This document shows positions 15,067-23,260 of a stretch of DNA of 47,218 nucleotides, piece after piece; position 1 is the stretch's first letter, and the number at the start of each line of letters is the position of its first letter. The stretch comes from Acidimicrobiaceae bacterium (lineage in GTDB: Bacteria > Actinomycetota > Acidimicrobiia > Acidimicrobiales > RAAP-2). The stretch covers positions 14,647-61,864 of the forward strand of contig PKYA01000075.1 in the NCBI GenBank assembly GCA_003133545.1, in the 5' to 3' direction. The notes beneath the pieces are model-generated. The model worked only from the letters and a program-made list of their open reading frames with translations, searched no databases and was not told the origin of the DNA. Made by a program: the position numbers and the translations under genes.

Positions 15067-15238
15067 AGACCCCCCGGCGACCTCCCGGTGGGCACGGATC
15101 TGCTCGGAACCGCCCCCGCCTCGGGCCCGACAGCCCGGGCAACGCCCCCAGCTGGACCCGAGCCGGGCGGGTCGCCCCTGGACTCTCCTCCCCGCCCACC
15201 GCCCAGCTGCTATGAGAGGGGTCCCGAAAGGAGAGCCC

Positions 15239-16795
15239 ATGCCCGCCGACCACGTCCTGACCGGAGCACGCACCATGTGGGAGCTCGTGGAACGACGCGC
15301 CGATGCTTCGCCGGACCGGCCCATGCTGATCGCCGTCGAGGGCGATCCGCTCACCTTCGGCGCCTTCCGCGACCGGGCCGAGCGGGTGGCAGCGGGCCTT
15401 TCCGCCATGGGCGTGCGCACGGGCTCGGTCGTGTCGTGGCAGCTCCCCACCCGGATCGACACCATCGTGCTCTCCATGGCACTGTGCCGGCTGGGGGCGG
15501 TCCAGAACCCCATCATCCATCTCTACCGCGAGCGCGAGGTGGGCTTCGCCTTGCGCCAGACGGGAGCGTCGCTCTTCGTGATCCCCCGGGTGTGGCGGGA
15601 CATCGACTTCCCGGCCATCGCGGAGAGAGCACTTGCCGGCGCTGCCACCCGCCCCGAGATCCTGGTGATCGACGACGGGCTCCCCGAAGGGGAGGCAGCG
15701 GCCCTTCCCCCACCACCCGCACCCGCGCCCGGCGATCCGCCCGTCCGCTGGATCTACTACACCTCCGGATCGACAGCCGATCCCAAGGGTGTCCGGCACA
15801 CCGACCAGACCCTCATCGCCGGCGGCCTGGGTCTGGCCCGCGCCCTGGAGATCACTGCGGAGGACGTCGGCTCCATCGCCTTCCCCTTCGCGCACATCGC
15901 CGGACCCGACTACCTCGTGACCCAGCTCACCGTCGGCTTCCCGGCCGTCTTGGTCGAAGCGTTCTCGGCCGCTGACGTCCTCCCCTTCTTCCGGCGCCAC
16001 GGCACCACCATGGTGGGCGGCAGCACTGCTTTCTATGTCGCCTATCTCGCCGAGCAACGCAAGAACCCCGGCGTGCCAATCCTGCCCGCGCTGCGCCTCA
16101 TGTCGGGGGGAGGTGCGGCCAAGCCGCCCGAAGTCCACTTCGAGGTGCGCGACGAGATCGGCGGCCGGGGCGTCGTACACGGCTACGGGATGACCGAGGT
16201 CCCGATGATCGCCAACGGCTCCCCGAGCGACACCGACGAGCAGCTCGCCCACACCGACGGCAGGCCGATCGAGGGCGCGGAGGTGCGCATCGTCACCCTC
16301 GACGGAAAAATGGCCGCACCCGGGCAGGAGGGCGAGATCCGCGTCCGGGGGCCGATGGTCTTCCCCGGCTACACCGACCCCGCGCTGACGGCAGAGGCCT
16401 TCGACGATGACGGGTACTTCCGCACCGGGGATCTCGGCAGGCTCCGGCCCGATGGCCACTTGACGCTGACCGGCCGCCTCAAGGACGTCATCGTCCGCAA
16501 GGGGGAGAACATCAGCGCCAAGGAGATCGAGGACCTTCTCTACACCCACCCCAAGGTGATCGAGGTGGCCGTGATCGGCCTCCCGGATCCCACGCGGGGA
16601 GAGCTGGTCTGCGCGGTCGTGCAGTTGGCGGACGGCGTGGACAGGCTCGACCTGGTCGAGGTGGCCGCCTACTGCCGCGACGCCGGGCTCATGACGCAGA
16701 AGATTCCCGAACGTGTCGAGGTCCGCACCGAATGGCCCCGCGCCGGCACGGGGAAGATCGTCAAGAAGAGCCTCCGTGACGAGTACACGCCGTGA
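15239..16795 (+). CDS. AMP-dependent acyl-CoA synthetase/ligase
   Basis: An ANL-superfamily adenylate-forming enzyme of 518 residues, activating a carboxylic acid as acyl-AMP and then acyl-CoA. Motifs seen: P-loop TSGSTADPKG (175-184), A5 motif GYGMTE (315-320), YFRTGDLG (393-400), hinge GRLKDVIVRKGENIS (about 412-426) and the A10 Lys in GTGKIVKKSL near residue 507. ATG 15239 has AAAGGAG six to seven bases ahead; the frame is open far upstream but without support. Acyl specificity cannot be read; the layout resembles cyclohexanecarboxylate/fatty-acid type ligases. The phosphatase gene overlaps its stop by 4 bp. Confidence 0.93.
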   Translation: MPADHVLTGARTMWELVERRADASPDRPMLIAVEGDPLTFGAFRDRAERVAAGLSAMGVRTGSVVSWQLPTRIDTIVLSMALCRLGAVQNPIIHLYREREVGFALRQTGASLFVIPRVWRDIDFPAIAERALAGAATRPEILVIDDGLPEGEAAALPPPPAPAPGDPPVRWIYYTSGSTADPKGVRHTDQTLIAGGLGLARALEITAEDVGSIAFPFAHIAGPDYLVTQLTVGFPAVLVEAFSAADVLPFFRRHGTTMVGGSTAFYVAYLAEQRKNPGVPILPALRLMSGGGAAKPPEVHFEVRDEIGGRGVVHGYGMTEVPMIANGSPSDTDEQLAHTDGRPIEGAEVRIVTLDGKMAAPGQEGEIRVRGPMVFPGYTDPALTAEAFDDDGYFRTGDLGRLRPDGHLTLTGRLKDVIVRKGENISAKEIEDLLYTHPKVIEVAVIGLPDPTRGELVCAVVQLADGVDRLDLVEVAAYCRDAGLMTQKIPERVEVRTEWPRAGTGKIVKKSLRDEYTP

Positions 16796-17349
16796 TCCGC
16801 AGCCAGCGCGGCCCGCAGGCCCTCCCTCCTCCGGTGCCCGGGGGGCCGTATCGAGTGGTGTTCGTCTGCACGGGGAACATCTGCCGCTCGCCCATCGCCG
16901 AGGTGGCCACCCGGGCGCTGGCCGACACCGTCGCCCTGGCTGACGGCACCGAGCTGGGCGATCGCCTGATCGTCACCAGCGCGGGCACCGGACCCTGGCA
17001 CGAGGGCGAGCCGATGGACCCGCGCACGGCCGCCGCTCTGCGGCGGGCCGCGTTCGCGGAGCACACCCACATTGCCCATCAGATCTCGGCTTCGGGCTTG
17101 CGCCAGAGCGACCTGATCGTGGCGCTGGACCGGCGCCACCTGCAGACGTTGCGAAGTCTGGGCACCGACCCCTCCCGCCTCGTCCTCCTGCGCTCCTTCG
17201 ACCCCTCGGCCGGGGCGGCCGCCGACGTACCCGACCCGTTCTACGGCGACGAGTCGGAGTTCGACGCCTGCGTGGCCATGATCGTCGCCGGCTGCCGGGG
17301 CCTCGTGTCGGCGCTGGCCGCCCTCTGGGATCCCCTGCCCCTCACCTGA
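16792..17349 (+). CDS. Low-molecular-weight protein-tyrosine phosphatase
   Basis: The 185-residue protein carries the CX5R phosphatase loop in VCTGNICRSP (C26 to R32), and the general-acid loop motif DPFYGDESEF near residues 147-156, in line with the DPY/F motif of the family. GTG 16792 overlaps the synthetase stop (GTGA). Start-proximal residues 1-18 are Pro/Arg-rich and not part of the fold, so a later start cannot be excluded. LMW-PTPs dephosphorylate bacterial tyrosine kinases governing polysaccharide export or arsenate reductase-like substrates; the CapA-like gene next door makes a surface-polymer link possible, but this is inference. Confidence 0.92.
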   Translation: MIRSQRGPQALPPPVPGGPYRVVFVCTGNICRSPIAEVATRALADTVALADGTELGDRLIVTSAGTGPWHEGEPMDPRTAAALRRAAFAEHTHIAHQISASGLRQSDLIVALDRRHLQTLRSLGTDPSRLVLLRSFDPSAGAAADVPDPFYGDESEFDACVAMIVAGCRGLVSALAALWDPLPLT

Positions 17350-17382
17350 TCGATTTCGGGTCGTCTGTGCCATAGTGCCGGC

Positions 17383-18672
17383 GTGGTCTCACGCCGGGTC
17401 AGAAGGAGGCGCAGGCAGGTTGCCGTAGTCGGCGGGCTCATCATCGTCTTCCTCCTCTACGTCGCGTTCTTCTCCGGCGGGGGGCCCAAGGCGCCACCGT
17501 CCGCCATTCACCACCACAGCACTCGGCCGCTGGCCTTTCCGGCCCACTCGCCGCTGAACCCCGACTGGCGCGGCGACGGCAAGCCGGTCACCTTGGGTTT
17601 CGGCGGGGACGTGCACTTCGCGGGGTCGGTCGGGATCCGCCTGACCAACAACCCCCCCACCGCTCTCGGCGACACCGTCGGCCAGCTCTTCTCCGGGGCC
17701 CAGCTGCGCATGGTCAACCTCGAGAGTGCGCTTACTGGGGGGACCTGCCCGCAGCCGCAGACCAAGTCGTTCATCTTCTACGCGCCGCCGACGGCACTCA
17801 CCGCGCTCCGCGACGCTTCCATCACCGTGGTCTCGCAGGCCAACGACCACGGCGTCGACTGCGGCCCGACCGGGCTCGCCCAAGGGCTGACCGCGGAGAA
17901 AGAGGCCGGATTCCCAGTGGTGGGCATCGGCAGTGACGCCGCCCAGGCCTTCGCCCCCTACCGGGTGACGATCGACGGGCAGCGCATCGCCGTCCTCGCC
18001 GCCACCCAGGTCATCGCGTCCAACCTCGTCAGCACCTGGACGGCCACCTCGAGCCAGGGCGGGGTCGCCTCCGCGCTCAATCCCACACAGTTGATCCGCG
18101 CTGTTCAGGCGGTCCGCCGCACGGCCGACACGGTCGTCGTCTACCTGCACTGGGGTGCCGAGACGAACACGTGTCCCGTACCGCAACAGGCGCCGCTGGC
18201 CCAGGAGTTGGTGAAGGCCGGGGCCGATGTCGTGATCGGCTCCAACGCGCACGTCCTCCTCGGGGGCGGCTACCTCGGCGACGCCTACGTCGATTACGGG
18301 CTGGGCAACTTCGCCTTCTACGACAACACCGCCCCTGAGACCGACAGCGGCTCACTTCTCATCACGGCGATCGGCCGGCACATCGTCGCTGCGACATTCC
18401 GTCCGGCGACCGACGTCGCCGGCCTGCCCCAACCCCTCAGCGGAACTCCGGCCGCCGCCGCGCTGCAGAGCTGGAACGCGGCGCGCAGTTGCACGAACCT
18501 GTCGGCCACCCCGACCACCAGCCAAGCCTCCGAGAGGGGGGAAACGATCCCGTTCGTGGCTCCGACGCCGACCACGACCACCACCACTGCGCCCGGGCCG
18601 GGAGGGGCCACCACCACGACGACCTCTCGGGCACAGTCGACGACGACGCAGCCGACCGACAATGCGGGGTAG
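17383..18672 (+). CDS. CapA-family (PGA_cap) membrane-anchored metallophosphoesterase-like protein
   Basis: The 429-residue protein has an Arg-rich N-terminus (RRVRRRRRQ), one membrane helix (about 13-30), an extracytoplasmic PGA_cap domain, and a Thr-rich tail (about 388-425). Family landmarks: FGGDVHF (73-79), NLESAL, QANDHGVDCG (a variant of the usual NNHxxDxG), YLHWGAE, GSNAHVLLGG and DYGLGNFAFY. CapA-like proteins work in poly-gamma-glutamate or other polymer handling; no capB/capC is nearby, so a different substrate is likely. GTG 17383 is preceded exactly six bases earlier by CATAGT, so transcription may begin at the start codon. Its poly-Thr tail resembles that of the FtsL-like protein. 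Confidence 0.88.
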   Translation: MVSRRVRRRRRQVAVVGGLIIVFLLYVAFFSGGGPKAPPSAIHHHSTRPLAFPAHSPLNPDWRGDGKPVTLGFGGDVHFAGSVGIRLTNNPPTALGDTVGQLFSGAQLRMVNLESALTGGTCPQPQTKSFIFYAPPTALTALRDASITVVSQANDHGVDCGPTGLAQGLTAEKEAGFPVVGIGSDAAQAFAPYRVTIDGQRIAVLAATQVIASNLVSTWTATSSQGGVASALNPTQLIRAVQAVRRTADTVVVYLHWGAETNTCPVPQQAPLAQELVKAGADVVIGSNAHVLLGGGYLGDAYVDYGLGNFAFYDNTAPETDSGSLLITAIGRHIVAATFRPATDVAGLPQPLSGTPAAAALQSWNAARSCTNLSATPTTSQASERGETIPFVAPTPTTTTTTAPGPGGATTTTTSRAQSTTTQPTDNAG

Positions 18673-18681
18673 GGCAGGCCA

Positions 18682-19965
18682 TCACTCCCGGAAGAAACGG
18701 GGCAAGTGGTGGCGGTTGGCCGCCAGGAGCGCGTCGGCCAGCTCGGCGGCCAGCGGATACTGCCCGACGAGCGGATTGGTGAGGAGCGCGCGCACGACAT
18801 CGTCGCGGCTCCCCGAGCAGGCTGCCCTGACGGCCAGCCGCTCGTAGGCCTTGGCGTGTTGTACGAGCCCCAGCATCTCGGGCGGGAGCGGCCGCTGCGG
18901 CAGCGGATGGGCGCCGCTGGCATCGACCACGGCACGCGTCTCGATGACGGCGTCGTCGGGTAGGCCGGGGATGGCGCCGTCGTTTCGCATGTCGACGACC
19001 TGCACGTCGCCCGTGCCGGCGTGGAGCGAGGCCATCAGCCGCACCGCGGCCAGCGAATAGAAGGCACCGCCGCGATAGGAGAGGGCCTTCGGCTTGGTGA
19101 CGAGCTCGGGATTGCGATACTCCTCGAGCAGGGTTGCCTCGAGCTCGGCCACGACTTCGGCCCGCGAGCGGTGTCCGGGGACGGACTGTTGGGCCACTTC
19201 GGCGTCGTGCTGGTAGTAGTAGTGCACGTAGTAGGACGGAAGGGCGGCCAGCAACTTGAGCGCCTCGATCGGGACGCCGCTCTCGAGCTCGAGCTCGGGG
19301 CCGAAGCGCGCGAAGAGCTCGGGCAGCCGGTCATCGGGCTCTCCCGCCAGGCGGGCCGAGCGGATCCAGGTCAGATGGTTCAGTCCGACGTGCTCGATCT
19401 CGACGCCGTCGGGATCGACGCCGAGGTAGTGCCCCAGCCGGCGTTGGGCCCAGATGGCCACATTGCACAGGCCCACGGCACGGTGCCCTTCGTCGAGCAG
19501 GGCCTGGGTGACGATGCCGACGGGGTTGGTGAAGTCCACGAACCAAGCCCCCGGATTGCCTCGTTGCGCCGTCTCCTCGGCCAGCTCGAGCACCGTGGGC
19601 ACTGTGCGCAAGGCCTTGGCCAGACCTCCGGCTCCCGTCGTCTCCTGCCCGAGGCACCCGAAACCGACGGGAAGTGTCTCGTCGACGTGACGGGCCGCCT
19701 GCCCCCCGATGCGCAATTGGACGACGACGAAATCGGCACCTTCGAGGGCGGCATGCCGATCATCCGTGGTGGAGAAGGATCCGCTCCAGCCTCGTGTGCG
19801 CAAGATACGCTCGCAGAGGTCCCCAACTACCACCCGGCGCTCCTCGCTCGGATCGAGCAGGACGAGATCGTCGACGACCATCCGGTCTTCGTGGTCGCAC
19901 AGTCCCTCCACCAGCTCCGGTGTGTAGGTGCTCCCACCTCCCGCGACGGCAACTTTGATCCCCAC
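18682..19965 (-). CDS. Glycoside hydrolase family 4 (6-phospho-beta-glucosidase-like)
   Basis: GH4 enzymes use NAD+ and a divalent metal to cleave glycosides through a redox-elimination mechanism. The 427-residue protein has the NAD-binding motif VAVAGGGSTYTPELVEG (5-21), FVDFTNPVGIVTQAL, the metal/substrate motif GLCNV containing Cys-Asn, and VGLNHLTW with its conserved His. These fit the 6-phospho-beta-glucosidase branch rather than alpha-galactosidase MelA, but substrate is not certain. GTG 19965 diverges from the adjacent kinase; the two starts are 22 bp apart, suggesting joint control. It ends 9 bp from the convergent CapA gene. Confidence 0.92.
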   Translation of the reverse strand: MGIKVAVAGGGSTYTPELVEGLCDHEDRMVVDDLVLLDPSEERRVVVGDLCERILRTRGWSGSFSTTDDRHAALEGADFVVVQLRIGGQAARHVDETLPVGFGCLGQETTGAGGLAKALRTVPTVLELAEETAQRGNPGAWFVDFTNPVGIVTQALLDEGHRAVGLCNVAIWAQRRLGHYLGVDPDGVEIEHVGLNHLTWIRSARLAGEPDDRLPELFARFGPELELESGVPIEALKLLAALPSYYVHYYYQHDAEVAQQSVPGHRSRAEVVAELEATLLEEYRNPELVTKPKALSYRGGAFYSLAAVRLMASLHAGTGDVQVVDMRNDGAIPGLPDDAVIETRAVVDASGAHPLPQRPLPPEMLGLVQHAKAYERLAVRAACSGSRDDVVRALLTNPLVGQYPLAAELADALLAANRHHLPRFFRE

Positions 19966-19987
19966 ACGGGCAACGTACTATCCGGGA
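19955..19987. promoter_or_regulatory. Divergent promoter shared by GH4 gene and sugar kinase
   Basis: Plus strand: TTGATC (19955-19960), 15 bases, then TACTAT (19976-19981), exactly six bases before the kinase ATG at 19988. Read on the other strand the same bases give GATAGT, nine bases before the GH4 GTG. A near-symmetric -10 element serving both directions, with a leaderless kinase mRNA, is the simplest reading. The -35 for the GH4 direction is not evident. Confidence 0.45.
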
Positions 19988-20986
19988 ATGCCCAACCAGA
20001 TGGTGCCCGTCTTGCTGGCCCTCGATGGCGGGAGCTCGAAGACCGACGCCGTGCTCGTGGCCGCCGACGGCACGTTGCTGGGCCGCGCCCGCGCCGGCCC
20101 GAGCAACCACCAGCTCGTGGGCGTCGACGCCGCGGTTGACGCGGTGGGAGAAGCCATCGCGTCCGTGCTCACGGCCGCGGGCATCGTCGACCCACCGTTC
20201 CCCCTCTGTGACACGGGCGTCTACTGCCTGGCCGGCATCGATCTCCCCGTCGACGAGGAGCGACTGCGCCCGGCCATCGCGCTCCGGGGCTGGACGGGGA
20301 CCGACCTGCTGCGCAACGACACGTTCGCCGTCTCGAGGGCGGGCACGCAGTCGACCTGGGGCATCGGCGTCGTCTGCGGGACGGGGATGAACTGCGCCGG
20401 CGTGGGCCCTGACGGGCAGTCGGTCCGCTTTCCGGCCCTGGCCGAGCTCTCGGGAGACTTCGCCCCAGGCGGGTCATGGCTGGGCGTCCGAGCACTCGGG
20501 CTGGCGCTGCGCGCCGGCGACGGGCGGGGGGCACCCACCCTGCTCAGCGAGCGGGTGCCCGCCCATTTCGGGCAGCCCGACGCCGATGCGGTGCTGAGCG
20601 GGATCTACACCGGGACCATCCCCTACGGCCAGATCTTCGAGCTGGCGCGGGTGCTCCTCGACGCAGCCGCCGATGGTGACCAGCCGGCGCGCCAGGCGGC
20701 GGACATGTTGGCCGACGAGGTGAGCACCTTCGCCCGGGCCGCCATCAACCGGCTGGGGGTACGCGACTTGGAGGTCGAGGTGGTCCTGGGCGGCGGCGTA
20801 TTCGACACCGACGACGCCGCATTCCATGCCCGGGTCGCGGATGGGATCCAGGACGCGGCCCCCCGTGCGATCCTGCGCCGGCTCAGCGCGCCGCCGGTGC
20901 TGGGGGCGGCACTGCTCGGCCTCGATGCCATCGGCGCGGACGATGCCGCCAAGGACCGGCTCCGGGCCGCCCTCGTGCGCCAGTGA
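19988..20986 (+). CDS. BadF/BadG/BcrA-type ATPase, N-acetylglucosamine kinase-like
   Basis: The 332-residue protein opens with the actin-fold phosphate-1 loop LALDGGSSKTDAVL (8-21) and contains CGTGMNCAGVG (phosphate-2) and VVLGGGVF near the adenosine loop, as in eukaryote-type N-acetylglucosamine kinases and the BadF/BcrA ATPase family (Pfam PF01869). The ring-reductase activators of that family carry Cys ligands for an iron-sulfur cluster; these are not seen, so a sugar kinase is preferred. The divergent GH4 gene acts on phosphorylated sugars, consistent with a shared sugar or amino-sugar salvage role. It converges with the fused transporter, stops being 3 bp apart. Confidence 0.88.
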   Translation: MPNQMVPVLLALDGGSSKTDAVLVAADGTLLGRARAGPSNHQLVGVDAAVDAVGEAIASVLTAAGIVDPPFPLCDTGVYCLAGIDLPVDEERLRPAIALRGWTGTDLLRNDTFAVSRAGTQSTWGIGVVCGTGMNCAGVGPDGQSVRFPALAELSGDFAPGGSWLGVRALGLALRAGDGRGAPTLLSERVPAHFGQPDADAVLSGIYTGTIPYGQIFELARVLLDAAADGDQPARQAADMLADEVSTFARAAINRLGVRDLEVEVVLGGGVFDTDDAAFHARVADGIQDAAPRAILRRLSAPPVLGAALLGLDAIGADDAAKDRLRAALVRQ

Positions 20987-20989
20987 TTC

Positions 20990-23050
20990 CTACGAGGCGA
21001 GCCCGGCTGCGGCCACCGGTGGGCGCGGGAGCGCGTCGTCGACCATGCGGTCGTCGTCGGCCAACAGCGCGTTGGCCAACTTCCTGACCATCTCGATCAC
21101 CTCGGGGTGCTCCTTTGGGTTCCACCCTTCCAGCAATTCGGTCAACCCGCTGCGCCGCGCTTCGGTCAGGCGGTCGATGGCATCCGTGCCGGCCGGTGTC
21201 AACGCCAGGTCGGGGTCGTCGCCGCGCTGGACCTCGGCGACCATGCCGGCGGCGATCAGACCGTCCACCGCCGAGCGGATGATGGCGCTGTCGACCTTCA
21301 AGCGCGCCGCTACCTCCTTCACCGTGCACGCCGGCCGGTCGGCCAACCGGTAGAGGAGCCAGCACGACCGCGGTGGCAGGTCGATGCCGGCCCGCTGGGC
21401 CAGCGTCTCGTAGAGCTCGTTCCGGTTCTCCCGGCTGGAGAAACGCTCCAGTGCCAGCTGGATCTCCTCGAGCGACGAACGCGAGTCCGGCATCCCGAAG
21501 CCCTCACCGAGATCGACGGTCTCGATCGACTTGCGCAGGGCGAGCTCGGGCAGGAGCCAGCTGAGGAAGAAGGCCACCGCGGAGATGGGGACGGCCACCA
21601 AGAAGACCGTCTGCACGGCCGTGGTGATCCCAGCGATGACCTTGCCGTACACCACAGGATCCACCTTCGCCAGCGCGTGGAGGGCGGAAGGGTCCTGGGT
21701 GTCGAGGTTGAACCTCGACGCGATGCTCTTCGGAAGCGCGGCGATGAGCGGCCGCAATTTGGAGGACAGCACGTTGGCATAAATGGCGCCGAACACGGCC
21801 GTGCCGAAGGATCCACCGATCATGCGGAAGAAGACGGCGTTGGACGTTGCCACGCCGAGGTCCTGATACGAAACGGCGTTCTGCACGGCCACGACGAGCA
21901 CCTGCATGACAAGGCCCAGGCCGACGCCGAACACGAACATGTAGCCCGCAGTGACCCAGGTTCCCGTATGGATACCGATGAGGGACATGAGGTAGACCCC
22001 CGCCGTCATGAGCACGCCGCCGACGATCGGGAAGATCTTGTAGCGGCCCCATCGGGTCACGAGTCGGCCCGACACGATGGCCGAGCCGAGCAACCCCAGC
22101 ATGAGGGGGAACAGGCGCAGTCCCGACAACGTCGGGCTGACGTTCTTCACGTTCTGCAAGAACAGCGGGAGGAAGGTCAGCGCGCCGAACATGGCGAAGC
22201 CCACCACGAACCCGATGGCACTGGCGGCCGTGAACACGCGCACCCGGAAGAGCCTGAGCGGCACCACCGGCTCCCGGGCTCGTTGCTCCACGAGAAGGAA
22301 CAGAAGCGTCAGGACGACCCCACCCACCGCCAGGCCGATGCTCTGATCGGACCCCCAGCTCCACGAGATACCTCCGAGGCTGGCGAAGATGATCAGCACG
22401 GTGGCCGCCCCCGAGAGCATGAGGGTCCCCAGGTAGTCGATCGTGTGGTGCACCCGCGCCAGCGACCCGGGTAAGACGGCTCCGGTCACGAAGAGAGCCA
22501 GTACCCCGAGTGGCAGGTTGATGTAGAAGACCCAGCGCCAGGAGAGGTAGGTCACGCAGAGCCCACCGATGAGCGGCCCGATGACGGTGGCGACGCCGAA
22601 CATGGCACCGAACAGTCCCATGTAGCGACCCCGTTCCCGAGGAGAGACGACGTCGCCGATGATCGTCTGCGAGCCCACCAGAAGGCCCCCGCCCCCCAGT
22701 CCCTGAACGGCGCGGAAGGCGATCAACTCGGTCATGGTGTGGCTGAAACCCGATAGGGCAGATCCGACCACGAAGATGGCGATGGCGGCCTGGAAGAAGA
22801 ACTTCCGTCCGTACTGGTCCCCCAGCTTGCCCCACAGCGGTGTCGAGACGGTGGACGACAACAGATACGCCGTCACTACCCAGGCCAGGTGAGAACCCCC
22901 GTGAAGGTCTCCCACGATGGTGGGCAGCGCGGTCGAGACGATGGTGCCGTCCAGAGCGGCCAGCAACATCCCGAGCAAGAGCGCGCCGAGGATGAACCAG
23001 AGCCGACGTTTGGTGATCTGCTCGGACGCCGGAGGCACCGCGATGGTCAC
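20990..23050 (-). CDS. DHA2-type MFS drug transporter fused to a C-terminal MarR-like winged helix
   Basis: Residues about 15-510 form a 14-helix DHA2 (EmrB/QacA) proton-coupled drug exporter: motif A GKLGDQYGRK, motif C-like GLFGAMFGVATVIGPLIGG, and a DGTIVSTALPTI start. After a charged linker (about 515-560) comes a 120-residue wHTH resembling MarR proteins: ARLKVDSAIIRSAVDGLI as recognition helix region, DLALTPAG wing end, and LTEARRSGLTELLEGWN. The last stretch matches the stand-alone MarR at 45999-46499 in register. GTG 23050 has GAGGAG six bases upstream; ATG 23071 has it directly abutting, so the shorter form is used. A membrane-tethered drug-responsive regulator is possible. Confidence 0.92.
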   Translation of the reverse strand: MTIAVPPASEQITKRRLWFILGALLLGMLLAALDGTIVSTALPTIVGDLHGGSHLAWVVTAYLLSSTVSTPLWGKLGDQYGRKFFFQAAIAIFVVGSALSGFSHTMTELIAFRAVQGLGGGGLLVGSQTIIGDVVSPRERGRYMGLFGAMFGVATVIGPLIGGLCVTYLSWRWVFYINLPLGVLALFVTGAVLPGSLARVHHTIDYLGTLMLSGAATVLIIFASLGGISWSWGSDQSIGLAVGGVVLTLLFLLVEQRAREPVVPLRLFRVRVFTAASAIGFVVGFAMFGALTFLPLFLQNVKNVSPTLSGLRLFPLMLGLLGSAIVSGRLVTRWGRYKIFPIVGGVLMTAGVYLMSLIGIHTGTWVTAGYMFVFGVGLGLVMQVLVVAVQNAVSYQDLGVATSNAVFFRMIGGSFGTAVFGAIYANVLSSKLRPLIAALPKSIASRFNLDTQDPSALHALAKVDPVVYGKVIAGITTAVQTVFLVAVPISAVAFFLSWLLPELALRKSIETVDLGEGFGMPDSRSSLEEIQLALERFSSRENRNELYETLAQRAGIDLPPRSCWLLYRLADRPACTVKEVAARLKVDSAIIRSAVDGLIAAGMVAEVQRGDDPDLALTPAGTDAIDRLTEARRSGLTELLEGWNPKEHPEVIEMVRKLANALLADDDRMVDDALPRPPVAAAGLAS

Positions 23051-23260
23051 GCTGTTCTCCTCACGACTCATCTCCTCGGGGCACCGGTGTCTTCACCGTA
23101 ACGCCGGCGGCAGGTCGCTGTGAGCACACCGGCTACTCTTCGGGCGCAAGGTGAGCCGGGAAGACTGGTCGGCGAGCGAAGGACCGCGCCATGACCAACC
23201 CTGACCACCAGCCCGCCGCCACCATCGCCCCGGCGCGGCGCGCCGTGGTGGGCTCAGTCG

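Larger units (their letters stand above)
14822..15238. other. 417-bp intergenic region with orphan terminator and palindromic repeats
   Basis: No convincing protein gene is seen between the DUF3040 start and the acyl-CoA synthetase start. The left part (14880-14950) is relatively AT-rich and contains TGCAA (14890-14894) inverted as TTGCA (14904-14908). A plus-strand intrinsic terminator and a tandem palindrome follow (separate entries). A short untranslated plus-strand transcript ending at about 15021, or a leader of the synthetase gene, would explain the terminator. Confidence 0.5.

Noticed and set aside
13403-15238. Upstream extension of the acyl-CoA synthetase frame
   Set aside because: The frame is open by chance over the ROK and DUF3040 genes; homology begins after ATG 15239, which has a ribosome site.
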